Source: Nonomuraea longispora
GTDB lineage: Bacteria > Actinomycetota > Actinomycetes > Streptosporangiales > Streptosporangiaceae
Reading direction: 5' to 3'
Assembly: GCF_004348345.1 (NCBI RefSeq)
Contig: NZ_SMJZ01000001.1
Span: forward strand, 1 to 64,000
DNA: 64,000 bases
In this document: positions 14,122-22,643 of the stretch, piece by piece
Layout: each line of letters opens with the position of its first letter
Numbering within the stretch: position 1 is the stretch's first letter
Notes under the pieces: model-generated
What the model was told of the DNA's origin: nothing
Databases searched by the model: none
The model's input: only the letters and a program-made list of their open reading frames with translations
Program-made: the position numbers and the translations under genes

Positions 14122-14489
14122 ACATGGCCGGTGACGACGAAGTATGGCTTGACGACGAAGCAGGCCCCCTGATCCGCCCTTACACGGTCAACTCGGGGCG
14201 CACCCGCCCGACCGTGGAGATGGATCTGCTCTCGTTGGTGGTCACCACGGGCAAGCCCAGCCCGGACGTCGATCCGGAACACGTCAAGGTCATCGGCCTG
14301 TGCCAGACGCCGCTCTCGGTCGTCGAGGTGGCGGCGCACCTCCGGCTTCCCGTGATGGTCACCAAGGTTCTCCTCTCGGACCTGGTGGACTGCGGAGCCA
14401 TTGTCATCTGGGCATCGTCCACTTCGTCCAGCCACGTCACCGACCGCGTTCTCCTGGAGAAGTTGCTCGATGGTCTACAACGAATCTGA
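14118..14489 (+). CDS. cvnC: DUF742 protein CvnC
   Basis: 123 residues. ATG 14118 overlaps the cvnB stop (ATGA). It has the DUF742 signature GPLIRPYTVNSGRTRPTVEM near the N-terminus, then a winged-helix-like block (LCQTPLSVVEVAAHLRLPV, VTKVLLSDLVDCGAI). DUF742 proteins are predicted winged-helix partners in conservons. It overlaps cvnD by 20 bases. Confidence 0.93.
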   Translation: MNMAGDDEVWLDDEAGPLIRPYTVNSGRTRPTVEMDLLSLVVTTGKPSPDVDPEHVKVIGLCQTPLSVVEVAAHLRLPVMVTKVLLSDLVDCGAIVIWASSTSSSHVTDRVLLEKLLDGLQRI

Positions 14490-15051
14490 GATGCTGGCCA
14501 TCCAGGTGAAAATTCTGATCGCCGGTGGATTCGGCGTCGGAAAGACGACCTTCGTGGGCTCGACGAGCGAGATCGAGCCGCTGAACACCGAAGAGTTGAT
14601 CACTGCGGCCAGCATGGGCATCGACAACCTCAGCAGGACGGTGGACAAGTCCACGACCACAGTCGCCTTCGACTTCGGCCGGCTCACCATCCCGCAGCAC
14701 AACATCGTGCTCTATCTGTTCGGAACCCCCGGGCAGGAGCGTTTCTGGTTCATGTGGGATGAGCTGTCCGCGGGTGCGCTCGGGGCCATTGTCCTGGCGG
14801 ACACCCGGCGGCTTCAGGAGAGTTTCGCCGCCATCGATTTCTTCGAGAATCGCGGCATCCGGTTCCTGGTCGCGGTCAACGTGTTCGACGACGCGTTCCC
14901 CTACGAACCGGACGAGGTGCGAGCCGCACTCGAACTCGACTCGCAGGTGCCGATCGTCTTGTGCGACGCCCGCGACCGCCGGTCCGCGATGTCGGTGCTC
15001 CGGACGTTGATCCAGTATCTCCTCGCCGCCGCGTCCGCTTATTCCGCCTGA
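14470..15051 (+). CDS. cvnD: Conservon small GTPase-like protein CvnD
   Basis: 193 residues from ATG 14470, with GGAGAAG about 10 bases upstream inside cvnC. The P-loop is AGGFGVGKTTF (17-27), switch II FGTPGQERFWFMW (~83) and the ADTRR..FLVAVNVFDDA region corresponds to the NKxD strand in the divergent MglA/conservon form. The last gene of the cvnABCD set is complete. In Streptomyces such sets act as membrane heterotrimer-like signalling units affecting development. Confidence 0.93.
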   Translation: MVYNESEMLAIQVKILIAGGFGVGKTTFVGSTSEIEPLNTEELITAASMGIDNLSRTVDKSTTTVAFDFGRLTIPQHNIVLYLFGTPGQERFWFMWDELSAGALGAIVLADTRRLQESFAAIDFFENRGIRFLVAVNVFDDAFPYEPDEVRAALELDSQVPIVLCDARDRRSAMSVLRTLIQYLLAAASAYSA

Positions 15052-15149
15052 TACGCGACGGCCGGCGATCGGTTCCGGCACGCGCGGTGGCGTCCTTCGC
15101 CGAAACCGACCACCTGTTCGTCACGGCCGTTCGACGACCGGGATGTGGA

Positions 15150-16166
15150 TCATGATTGTGGCAAGGGCAGGGAGAGGTACGGGAAGTCCGCGCGAAGCGT
15201 CCCAGTGGCCGATCCGGGGTCGAGGCCCATGTCGATCGGCGTGTTGAGCACCAACCTGAACATGACTTCCGGCGTGCAGTCCGTCAGGTTGCGGCCGTTA
15301 CGCCTGTCGACGGTGAACTCCGCCGCGGTGCCGATCTCGTACCGCAAAATATCGGGAAAAAGCAGGTCGCGAACATGGCGACCATGGCCGGCGGGGTCCG
15401 GGTGCGTGCCCATGGCGCCGACCACGTCCGCGGTCAGCTTCTCCACCAGGGCCCCGTAGATGGCGTGGTCCTGCACCGGCTGGGTGGTGTTGTATTCGCT
15501 GGAGCGTTCGGTGTCGTCCGGGTTGAAGATGGTGTTGACCAGCGGCTGCGCGCAACGGTTGATCTGACGCCAGCCGCCGGCGTCGGTCGGCAGCACGCTC
15601 GTCCCCCAGAAGCCGATGGAGCTCGTCCCGAGCGCGCCGTCGGGGACCTCGATCACAATGGCGCTGACGTTGGTGCCGCTGAAGACGTTCGCCGCGTTGT
15701 GGCGGTCCCAGCCGCCCAGGTCGGGTGGCGTGCCCGTGGCGACGGCCTTCACGACGGCCGTGACGACCGAGCCTTCGATGAAGAAGGGGTCCCCGGCCAG
15801 CCCGGCCCAGACGCGTACGCCGTCCTTGCCGGTGATCTCCTCCTCGGTCCGCCCCGAGGCCACGCTCACCCCGGCCGCGTAACGGTCGCGCGCGTCCAGG
15901 CCGTCGAGCCGGCGCAGGTCGATCGTCTGCCTGCCGTCGGCTTCGCGGGCGCCGAAGGTGGCCCGGAAGGTGATGTCGTGGACCGCGTCGCCGTCCACAT
16001 CGATGTTGAACTCGTACAGTGCCTCAGGGTGAAAGCCGTCCGTCCCGGACAGCGGGTTCACATTGATGACGAAGACGGTGCCCGAGGTTCCTCGGAAAAG
16101 GTAGACATCGCTGATGTCAAGACGCTTGTCCTGACGGGCGAGTGGCGAGTCGAGATGGTGCGACAT
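15150..16166 (-). CDS. DUF4331 domain protein
   Basis: 338 residues from ATG 16166, with AAGGAG 5 bases upstream. It has the DUF4331 layout: MSHHLDSPLARQDKRLDISD at the N-terminus, VYLFRGTSGTVFVINVNPLSG, LYEFNIDVDGDAVHDITFRA, a central DPFFIEG, then INRCAQPLVNTIF and HARDLLFPDIL-like VRDLLFPDILRYEIG. No signal peptide is present, although many relatives are secreted. The role is unknown. It sits 26 bases downstream of the ATPase-type regulator and is probably co-transcribed with it. Confidence 0.88.
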   Translation of the reverse strand: MSHHLDSPLARQDKRLDISDVYLFRGTSGTVFVINVNPLSGTDGFHPEALYEFNIDVDGDAVHDITFRATFGAREADGRQTIDLRRLDGLDARDRYAAGVSVASGRTEEEITGKDGVRVWAGLAGDPFFIEGSVVTAVVKAVATGTPPDLGGWDRHNAANVFSGTNVSAIVIEVPDGALGTSSIGFWGTSVLPTDAGGWRQINRCAQPLVNTIFNPDDTERSSEYNTTQPVQDHAIYGALVEKLTADVVGAMGTHPDPAGHGRHVRDLLFPDILRYEIGTAAEFTVDRRNGRNLTDCTPEVMFRLVLNTPIDMGLDPGSATGTLRADFPYLSLPLPQS

Positions 16167-16192
16167 GAAGCTCCTTGAAAAGGGCCGATCAT

Positions 16193-16642
16193 TTACCATG
16201 GGTGCGAGATCCGCTGGGTCCACCAGACGACCTTGCCGAATCCCGATACGGCCGCCCTGGAGCCCCAGTCCATTGCCAGGGCGTCCACAATGGCCAGCCC
16301 GCGATGGTGCTCGTCGTCGTGCGCGGCCGGGATCAACCGGGGCGGCCGGGGGTCGGGATCGGAGATCTCGAAGCGCAGCGTGTCCCGCGACAAGCTGACG
16401 CGAAGGCGGACGAGACACCCTCTGCGCAGCTCAGGGCGCACATGCGTGGCGGCGTTGGTGACCACTTCCGAGGTGATGAGCTTCGCTTCGTCAATCGTCT
16501 CGGCGAACACTCCCCAGAGCGAGAGAGTGTTTTCCACCATGCGACGTACGGCGCTCGGCTTGAAGTCGTCCAGATGCCACTCGCAGGACGCCGTCCGCGC
16601 CTTTGTCCGCTGCATCATCCGCCACCACTGAATTCGGGACAC
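16193..16642 (-). CDS. RsbW-like ATP-binding anti-sigma regulatory kinase
   Basis: 149 residues from GTG 16642. HATPase_c_2 domain: AKLITSEVVTNAATHVRPEL (N box), LRFEISDPDPRPP (G1, D-x-x-P form) and HHRGLAIVDALAMDWGSR (G2). Stand-alone proteins of this type bind sigma factors or phosphorylate STAS proteins. Candidate partners in this window are the STAS proteins at 29278, 40997 and 62625, none adjacent. It overlaps nothing and leads a two-gene unit with DUF4331. Confidence 0.9.
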   Translation of the reverse strand: MSRIQWWRMMQRTKARTASCEWHLDDFKPSAVRRMVENTLSLWGVFAETIDEAKLITSEVVTNAATHVRPELRRGCLVRLRVSLSRDTLRFEISDPDPRPPRLIPAAHDDEHHRGLAIVDALAMDWGSRAAVSGFGKVVWWTQRISHPW

Positions 16643-16765
16643 GCGATTGCTTGTTATGGCGTGTCCGATGTTAGGGCGAGCGGCGGGGGTGCTCCGGTTT
16701 CTTTCTGCACAGTGATGCGGTCAGCCGGTTTCATGCTGCTGAGTCAACGTCGGCCAATGGCTCTG

Positions 16766-18592
16766 TCAGGACGGCCCGACCGAATCGAGGATGCGGAGGG
16801 CGAGCACGGCGTCGTGCCGCGCGGAAGGCCCATTGAGCAAGGACCGGGAGAGAATTCCTTCCACGCGGACCAGCCGCTTGCGCACGGCCGGCACGGTCAG
16901 TCCCAGCATCGACGCGGTCGCGTCCAGCCGGGCATTGCTCCTCAGCCAGGTCCGCAACGTCTCGAAAAGGCACGGGTCACTTTCCTTCAGAGGGGTGAGG
17001 TACGACTCCGCCCAGTGGAACACCGCGGGAGTGCCGAGGAGCGCGTCCAGCGTCACATCGCCGGATTCGTCGTTGCCGGGCCGCGACGGCTGAGCGAGGA
17101 GGCGTAGCGCGAGCTGCGTTTCCGCCTGGACGGCGAGATCGTTCAGGTCACAGCCCAGAAGCCGCTCGATATGGCGCAACCGGGCGGACAGCGTGTTGCG
17201 GTGGATCTTCAGCTGGCGCGTCGCCGCGTTGAAGAAGGCGAGCCACGACGTGAGAGTCTCCTTGAGCTCCTCGGCGTCGGGATCTTGCGGGCGTTCGGGC
17301 CGGTGACCCAGCAGGCGGCTCAGCGACCTGGCCGCCCACCGGTGGCCACGCGCTCCCAGCAGCGACGCTATGTCCTCGCGCGAACTGTACGTCGCGCACC
17401 GTGCGTCGATCCCCCTGGCCACCGCGAGCGCGTGAAAGGCCTGCTGGTATCCGGCCGCGATGTCGCGCAGCCGCACGAGCCTCCCGGCTCCGGCGTAGCA
17501 CCCGGGGTTGCTCGCGACCAGGGAGCGCAACGCCTGGTCCAGCGGGTTGTCCTGCGAGTCGCCCGGGGCCAGGATGATGAGGTGGCCGACATAGACGGGA
17601 CAGGCCACGATCCACGCCCGTCCCCCGGTGGCCTCGGCGCACGTCCTCGCGTAGTCGGCTCTGCGGTTCGCCGGGGACTCCACGATGTAGACGCGGGTGG
17701 GATCGGGAAGCCGCCCTGGCAGAGCTCCGGCGACCCGTTTCGCCGACTGGACCTGGCCGAGCATGAGCAGGTGCAGGACCGCCTCGCGGCTGTGCGACTC
17801 GGCCTGCTCGACCTGGCGCGAGTGCCGGCCGAGCTCTTCCATCCGCCACCGCAGCCACAGCAGGCCCGCAGCGTCGGACACCAGGCTCCGGACGTCCGAG
17901 GAGAAGGGTTCGTCCCTGGCGACGATGAGAACCGGGTTCGGCTCCTGGCTGCCGATGGACATGATGTGGGCGACCTGCGTACCCAGGCTGATCGCGGCGG
18001 ACCGGGTCTGCTTGGTGATGACGCGGCGGATGTCCTTCTCCGCCCGGGAGAAGATCTCCTCCGAGGACCTCGGGTGGGCGTACAACGGAGAACCGGAAGG
18101 GTCGACCAGCATCGCGTGCCCGGAGATCTGCCGGGCGAGCCATCGCAGGAGACGGCTCAGTCCGTCCGGCCGCAGCGCGATGCGCTGCATCGCCTTCAAC
18201 TGGTCGGTACGCTCGTGCAGCTCGCGCCGCTGTTCCCGACGGATGACCGGGTGGATTCCGGCGCAGAAGTGGGGAGCGTCGTCCAACGCGATGAGCAGCG
18301 GGACGCCGTGCTCCCTGGCGGCCGGAAGCGACGCGGACAGCACGTCGTCCTCGACGGCTCCCGCGAGGACCACTCCGGCGGCGCTTTCCACGGCCGGCCA
18401 GTCGATGCCCGCCCCGGCCGGCAGGACGAGCAGCACGTCGTTCAGCGCGTGAACCCGCGCCCCCGCGCCGGCCGCCCACATCCCCTCGGCGACCGCCGCC
18501 ACCGGCCTGCCGCCATGCCGGACCGCGTCCTCAGGGTCAACGAACCGCAGGCCCAGGCCGGGCCGGCTCACCAGACCACTGAGAGTCGGCAT
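16766..18592 (-). CDS. PucR-family transcriptional regulator
   Basis: 608 residues from ATG 18592, with GAGAGGAG about 5 bases upstream. The N-terminal PucR ligand domain has LSGLVSRPGLGLRFVDPED, and PAVESAAGVVLAG around 70-90. A long GGDEF-like middle follows (GRAWIVACPVYVGHLIILAP). The C-terminus holds helix-turn-helix segments HRNTLSARLRHIERLLG and TASMLGLTVPAVRKRLVRVE. The second HTH-like copy at the very end is unusual, since PucR proteins normally finish with one. It is divergent from the small frame at 18715, and its target is unknown. Confidence 0.85.
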   Translation of the reverse strand: MPTLSGLVSRPGLGLRFVDPEDAVRHGGRPVAAVAEGMWAAGAGARVHALNDVLLVLPAGAGIDWPAVESAAGVVLAGAVEDDVLSASLPAAREHGVPLLIALDDAPHFCAGIHPVIRREQRRELHERTDQLKAMQRIALRPDGLSRLLRWLARQISGHAMLVDPSGSPLYAHPRSSEEIFSRAEKDIRRVITKQTRSAAISLGTQVAHIMSIGSQEPNPVLIVARDEPFSSDVRSLVSDAAGLLWLRWRMEELGRHSRQVEQAESHSREAVLHLLMLGQVQSAKRVAGALPGRLPDPTRVYIVESPANRRADYARTCAEATGGRAWIVACPVYVGHLIILAPGDSQDNPLDQALRSLVASNPGCYAGAGRLVRLRDIAAGYQQAFHALAVARGIDARCATYSSREDIASLLGARGHRWAARSLSRLLGHRPERPQDPDAEELKETLTSWLAFFNAATRQLKIHRNTLSARLRHIERLLGCDLNDLAVQAETQLALRLLAQPSRPGNDESGDVTLDALLGTPAVFHWAESYLTPLKESDPCLFETLRTWLRSNARLDATASMLGLTVPAVRKRLVRVEGILSRSLLNGPSARHDAVLALRILDSVGPS

Positions 18593-18674
18593 GCATGCTC
18601 CTCTCCGGCGCCGGCGGAGGACCGGCTCGTGCGATCGCCTCCCGCGCCGGGGCAAACCACACCCTTGTGCTTGA

Positions 18675-19258
18675 TCACACAAAAGTAGCGCGATCAGGGT
18701 GAAGGGATACAGCGATGTGCCAGGAGCGCAACCTCGCGCGCCGGGCCTTTCTCGGGCCGGACACGCTGTACGGAGTCTCCGACGCCACGGAGTTCCGGCA
18801 CAACGCGGTCATGGAGCTGCGGGCCACGCTCGGGGAGCGGCACGACGTGCAGGGTCGCGCCGGCGAGCCGGAGGAGGGGATCGCGGTGTGCCGCTCGCGT
18901 GCCGGGTAGAGGCGCTCGCGCAGGTCGATGACCTCGGGGAAGTCGACGTCGTACCAGTGCACGCCGGGGCCGGGGCCGACGCGGTGGGCGCGGGTGTCCA
19001 TGCCGCATCCCAGGTGCAGCACGATCGCCGCGGGGTGTTCGGCGAGGAAGTCGCGGGTCCAGTCGTCCAGGTGCCTGGCACGCATGGCGACGGTCACGGC
19101 GTCGCCGCGTTTCATGCCGACCTTGGTGAAGCGGTGTCGATGGCGCGTACCGCTTCGAGTGCCACCGTGTCTCCCAGGATGGGGGTGGGCGACTCGGCGT
19201 CGACGGCCCGGCCGTACAGAGTGGCGAGCATGGTGGCCTTCTCACCACTCAGCTGCAC
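18675..19258 (-). pseudogene. Decayed leucine-carboxyl-methyltransferase-family (PPM) methyltransferase
   Basis: GTG 19258 begins VQLSGEKATMLATLYGRAVD and runs to VRAIDTA. After a one-base shift near 19128 the product continues FTKVGMKRGDAVTVAMRARH, DDWTRDFLAEHP, IVLHLGCGMDTRAHRV (SAM motif I) and VHWYDVDFPEVIDLRERLYP. Homology stops near 18900. The rest of the ~270-residue family domain, including the LVVAEGL motif, is absent and only unrelated frame remains down to 18675. It is therefore both frameshifted and 3'-truncated. Confidence 0.75.
18715..18909 (+). CDS. Putative short protein with good ribosome site, possibly truncated
   Basis: ATG 18715 follows GAAGGGA with 7-base spacing. The first ~45 residues (MCQERNLARRAFLGPDTLYG, VSDATEFRHNAVMELRATLG, ERHDVQ) look protein-like. 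The remainder overlaps, antisense, the end of the decayed methyltransferase and is not convincing. It may be the 5' piece of a gene cut by the rearrangement that truncated the methyltransferase. No family was recognised. Confidence 0.3.
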   Translation: MCQERNLARRAFLGPDTLYGVSDATEFRHNAVMELRATLGERHDVQGRAGEPEEGIAVCRSRAG

Positions 19259-19302
19259 TTTTGCATGTACGTCACGCTACGCCCGTCAGTCGTCACCGGG
19301 GA

Positions 19303-19338
19303 CCATACGGGGACATATCGGCTCATGTCCCCGTATGG
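19303..19338 (-). terminator. 14-bp perfect hairpin after the agmatinase gene
   Basis: CCATACGGGGACAT and ATGTCCCCGTATGG pair perfectly around an 8-base loop, 10 bases past the agmatinase stop (19348). It probably ends the six-gene leftward operon. There is no T tract. An operator for the region to its left is an alternative. Confidence 0.6.
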
Positions 19339-19347
19339 CCCGATGTG

Positions 19348-20331
19348 TCAGGACAGGCGGCCCTTACGTCGCAGGTAGCCGGGGTTCTCGACCGCGCGGG
19401 CCATGGTCTCGATGGCCAGCTGGGCGCCCAGTTGCGAGGTGACGTTGGAGGCCACGTCCAGCATCGGATTGATCTCCACGACGTCGAAGCCGACGAGCTC
19501 GTGCTCGCGGACGATCGCGAAGATCGTCTGGCGGAGCTCCTCGTACGACATGCCGTCGGCCTCGGCGGAGGCGCACCCCGGCACGAGCGGCATGTCGAGC
19601 ACGTCGATGTCCACGCTGACGTACACCTTCCTGCCCTTGGGCAGGGTCGTGAGCACGTGCTCGACGCCGGCCTTCCTGAAGCCCTTCATGGTGAACACGT
19701 CGTTGCCGTTGGCGCGGCTCTCGGCGAGGTCGTCCTGGGCTGCGCGCATGCCGCGGCTGCCGATCTGCACGATCTTCTCGACGTTCGGCAGCTTCCCGAT
19801 CTTCAGCATGGGACTGCCGTTGCCGTACTGGGCTCCGTGGATGAAGGGGCGGTAGTCGAGATGCGCGTCGAAGTGCACGACGCAGATCGGCTCCTCGTAG
19901 GCGCGTACGACGCCGTAGGTGACCGAGTGCTCGCCGCCGAGGACGATGGGGACGGCCCCGGCCTCCAGGATCTGCGCGGTGCTGTGGGTGATGTTCTTGA
20001 AGGTCTGTTCGGGGTTGGAGTAAATGATGTCGACGTCGCCGCAGTCCACGATGCGCTCGTTGGCGGTTTCGTACTCCAGGTAGCGCCTGTCCTCCTCGAT
20101 GTCGAAATATCCGGACCTGGCCTGCATGCGGCCGTAGCCCGCGTACCGTACCGACTGCTCCCGGATCGCCCGCGGCGCCATCCGCGCGCCCGGGTACCAG
20201 GGCGCGCCCTCGTCGTTGGGCACCCCCAGGATGGCCAGGTCGGCATCGAGCCGCGAGAGGTCGCTCACGATGGGCGACCGCTGGAAGGTCGGGATGCCAA
20301 CGAACGGAAGGTTGAGCCGTAGATCCGACAT
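19348..20331 (-). CDS. speB: Agmatinase-family ureohydrolase
   Basis: 327 residues. The manganese-binding motifs of the arginase/agmatinase fold are present: GGEHS (132-136), HFDAHLDYR (153-161) and SVDIDVLD (239-246). The usual DP after the last motif is DM (DMPLVPG), a small deviation. These enzymes hydrolyse agmatine, guanidinobutyrate or similar guanidino compounds to urea plus an amine; the exact substrate is not readable. It is the last gene of an operon with a complete polar amino acid importer, so the transporter probably brings in the substrate. AAGGA lies upstream of ATG 20331. Confidence 0.85.
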   Translation of the reverse strand: MSDLRLNLPFVGIPTFQRSPIVSDLSRLDADLAILGVPNDEGAPWYPGARMAPRAIREQSVRYAGYGRMQARSGYFDIEEDRRYLEYETANERIVDCGDVDIIYSNPEQTFKNITHSTAQILEAGAVPIVLGGEHSVTYGVVRAYEEPICVVHFDAHLDYRPFIHGAQYGNGSPMLKIGKLPNVEKIVQIGSRGMRAAQDDLAESRANGNDVFTMKGFRKAGVEHVLTTLPKGRKVYVSVDIDVLDMPLVPGCASAEADGMSYEELRQTIFAIVREHELVGFDVVEINPMLDVASNVTSQLGAQLAIETMARAVENPGYLRRKGRLS

Positions 20332-20363
20332 GATGCGTGATATTCCTTCTTGTTGGTGGTGCG

Positions 20364-21011
20364 TCAGGCGTCCAGTCGCAGCTCAAGACGGCGAGCGAAG
20401 CGGCTGAGGCCGTAGTTGAGGACGAAGTAGCAGACGGCGGCGAAGCCGAGCACCGCGAACGGCTCGGTGAGCAGCCGGGAGTTGGTGACCTCGACCCGGT
20501 GGAAGAACTCGAAGACGCCGATGATCGACACCAGCGATGTGTCCTTGATCAGCTTGATGAACTCCGACACCAGCGCCGGAGCCATGCGGCGCAGCGCCTG
20601 GGGCAGCACCACGTCGCGCATCGTGATCGCCTGGGACAGGCCGCAGGCGCGGGCGGCCTCCCATTGCCCGCGCGGCACGGACGCGATGCCCGCGTGCACG
20701 ATCTCCGCCAGATAGGCGCTGGTGAACACGCCCAGCGCGACCACGCCCGCCCAGAACGGGGTGAGGTCGAAGCCGAGATCGGACAGGACGAAATAGCAGT
20801 AGAGGATGAAGACGATCAGCGGCGCGCTGCGGATGAGCTGGATGTAGCCGATCGCCGGCCACCGGACGAGCCGTGAGCGGGCCGAGCGCATCGCGCCCAC
20901 CAGCACGCCGAGCACGGCGCTCAGCACGATGGCCAGCACCGCGAGCTTCGCCGTCTCCCAGAGGCCGGCCAGCATGAACGGAAGGTTGTCGGTGATCGCG
21001 CCCATGGTCAC
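20364..21011 (-). CDS. Amino acid ABC transporter permease (HisM/GlnP type)
   Basis: 215 residues. GTG 21011 overlaps the stop of the preceding permease (GTGA). It has HisMQ-type features: YIQLIRSAPLIVFILYCYFV near the N-terminus and the EAA loop SVPRGQWEAARACGLSQAIT, MRDVVLPQALRRMAP. About five membrane helices. It pairs with the permease at 21008-21763 to form the heterodimeric channel. The agmatinase follows after 32 bases. Confidence 0.92.
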   Translation of the reverse strand: MTMGAITDNLPFMLAGLWETAKLAVLAIVLSAVLGVLVGAMRSARSRLVRWPAIGYIQLIRSAPLIVFILYCYFVLSDLGFDLTPFWAGVVALGVFTSAYLAEIVHAGIASVPRGQWEAARACGLSQAITMRDVVLPQALRRMAPALVSEFIKLIKDTSLVSIIGVFEFFHRVEVTNSRLLTEPFAVLGFAAVCYFVLNYGLSRFARRLELRLDA

Positions 21012-21763
21012 GACTCCAACGCCGGTGTCGGGGCCGCGGTCCTGACGCCCGGCCGGACTCTGGTCAGCATGCCGCGGACGACGAGAGCCAGCAGCGCGGA
21101 CTCGGCCAGGCAGATCACGACGAAGATGACGAGTGCGGCGGTGTACGCCTCGAACGCGGCGAAGGTGGCCGATTCGATCTGCTGGGCCTGGAAGACGACG
21201 TCGGTGACGCCGATGGCCATGACCACGGAGGTGTTCTTGGTGGCGCTGATGTACTGGTTGCCGATCGCGGGGAACGCCAGCGCGAACGCCTGCGGCAGCA
21301 CCACCGCGCGCATCGCCGCCCAGTAGCCGAGGCCGCCGGCCCTGGCCGCCTCCAGTTGCCCTCTGGGCACCGACTGGATCCCGCTGCGCAGCGCCTCCGC
21401 GACGTACGCCGAGGTGTAGATGGTCAGGCCGAGCAGCCCGGCGAGGAACTGGTTGGAGTACACCGGATTCAGCGGCGCGGCGGCGGCCCTGACGAGGTCC
21501 AGGCTGAACATGCCGAAGCTCCAGAAGACCAGTTGCACGAGCAGCGGCACGTTACGGAAGAACTCGACGTAGGCGGACAGCAACCAGCGCAGCGGCGCGA
21601 GCGCGGGCGCGGTGGACACCCGGCCGAGCGCCACCAGCGTGCCCACCACCGTGGAGCCGATGATGGCGAGCACGGCGAGTTGCAGGCTCACCCAGGCGCC
21701 GTGCAGCAGGAAGCTCCTGCCGGGATCGTCGAGCACCACGCTCCAGCTGAGGTCGTTGAACAT
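21008..21763 (-). CDS. Amino acid ABC transporter permease (HisQ/GlnP type)
   Basis: 251 residues from ATG 21763, 3 bases after the binding-protein stop. VEFFRNVPLLVQLVFWSFG and the EAA loop SVPRGQLEAARAGGLGYWAA are diagnostic of the polar amino acid family. About five helices, with a longer periplasmic segment before the EAA loop (NPVYSNQFLAG). It is the partner of the permease at 20364. Confidence 0.92.
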   Translation of the reverse strand: MFNDLSWSVVLDDPGRSFLLHGAWVSLQLAVLAIIGSTVVGTLVALGRVSTAPALAPLRWLLSAYVEFFRNVPLLVQLVFWSFGMFSLDLVRAAAAPLNPVYSNQFLAGLLGLTIYTSAYVAEALRSGIQSVPRGQLEAARAGGLGYWAAMRAVVLPQAFALAFPAIGNQYISATKNTSVVMAIGVTDVVFQAQQIESATFAAFEAYTAALVIFVVICLAESALLALVVRGMLTRVRPGVRTAAPTPALES

Positions 21764-21766
21764 GGC

Positions 21767-22624
21767 TCACGACCCCGAGGGAAGGACGCGGATCTTGTAC
21801 GGCTCGGGCAGCACCTTGCCCCACCACTTGGTGTAGATGCGGTCGTAGGCGCCGTCCTCGGCCATGCCCATCAGCGCGGCGTTGACCTCGTCGCGCAGAG
21901 CGGCGTCACCCTGGCGGAACCCCATGGCGAGCGGTCCCTGAGCGATCCCCGGGCTGACGATCTTGACCTTCTCGCCCGCCTTGTCGGCGGCCGACTTCAG
22001 GCCGGTGAGAATGCCGACCGTGGTGCTGACGGCGTCGGCGTCGCCGCGCAGCAGCGACTGCAGGGCCGTGGGCCAGGACTGGAAGCTGAGGATCTTCGCG
22101 CCCGGCGCCTTGTCCCGCAGCACACTCTCCTCCGTGGAGCCCTGGACCAGCGCCACGGTTCTGCCGTCGAGCTGGCCTACACCGGTGATCTCGGAGTCGC
22201 CGCGCACCATCAGGCGCTGGTCGTCCTCGAAGTACGGCTCGGAGAAGTCGATCGCCTTGTCGCGCGCCCGAGTCGCGATCATGGTCGCGGTGATCACGTC
22301 GATCTTTCCGCTGTCCAGGTTGGCCACCCGGTTCTTCGGGTTGACCTCGACGAACCTCGGCCTTACCTTCAGCCGCTCGGCGACCTCCGTGGCGAGATCG
22401 ATCTCGAAGCCCTCCGGCTCGGTCGCGCCCTGCCCGATCGATCCGAACGGCGGGGTGTCGAACTTGACCCCGAACACGATCTCCCCGCGTTTCCTGATCT
22501 TTTCGAGCGAGTTCACCCCGGTGCCGCCCTTGGTCCCCGCCACCGGGGACAGTCCCGCCCTGGGGCGGTCGCCGCAGGCGGTGAGCAGCAGCAGCGCGAG
22601 CGCCAGGCACACGACCCGTTTCAT
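21767..22624 (-). CDS. Lipoprotein solute-binding protein of the polar amino acid family
   Basis: 285 residues from ATG 22624; a GTG 12 bases upstream is an alternative. The signal peptide MKRVVCLALALLLLTACG has lipobox LTAC. The mature protein is an SBP_bac_3 fold: RGEIVFGVKFDTPPFGSIG, EGFEIDLATEVAERL, KIDVITATMIATRARD, IDFSEPYFEDDQRLMV and a C-terminal YTKWWGK. The residues around ITATM and ATRARD normally grip the amino acid alpha-groups. It feeds the two permeases and the ATPase of this operon. Confidence 0.93.
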   Translation of the reverse strand: MKRVVCLALALLLLTACGDRPRAGLSPVAGTKGGTGVNSLEKIRKRGEIVFGVKFDTPPFGSIGQGATEPEGFEIDLATEVAERLKVRPRFVEVNPKNRVANLDSGKIDVITATMIATRARDKAIDFSEPYFEDDQRLMVRGDSEITGVGQLDGRTVALVQGSTEESVLRDKAPGAKILSFQSWPTALQSLLRGDADAVSTTVGILTGLKSAADKAGEKVKIVSPGIAQGPLAMGFRQGDAALRDEVNAALMGMAEDGAYDRIYTKWWGKVLPEPYKIRVLPSGS

Positions 22625-22643
22625 CCGTACAGACACCTCTTCG

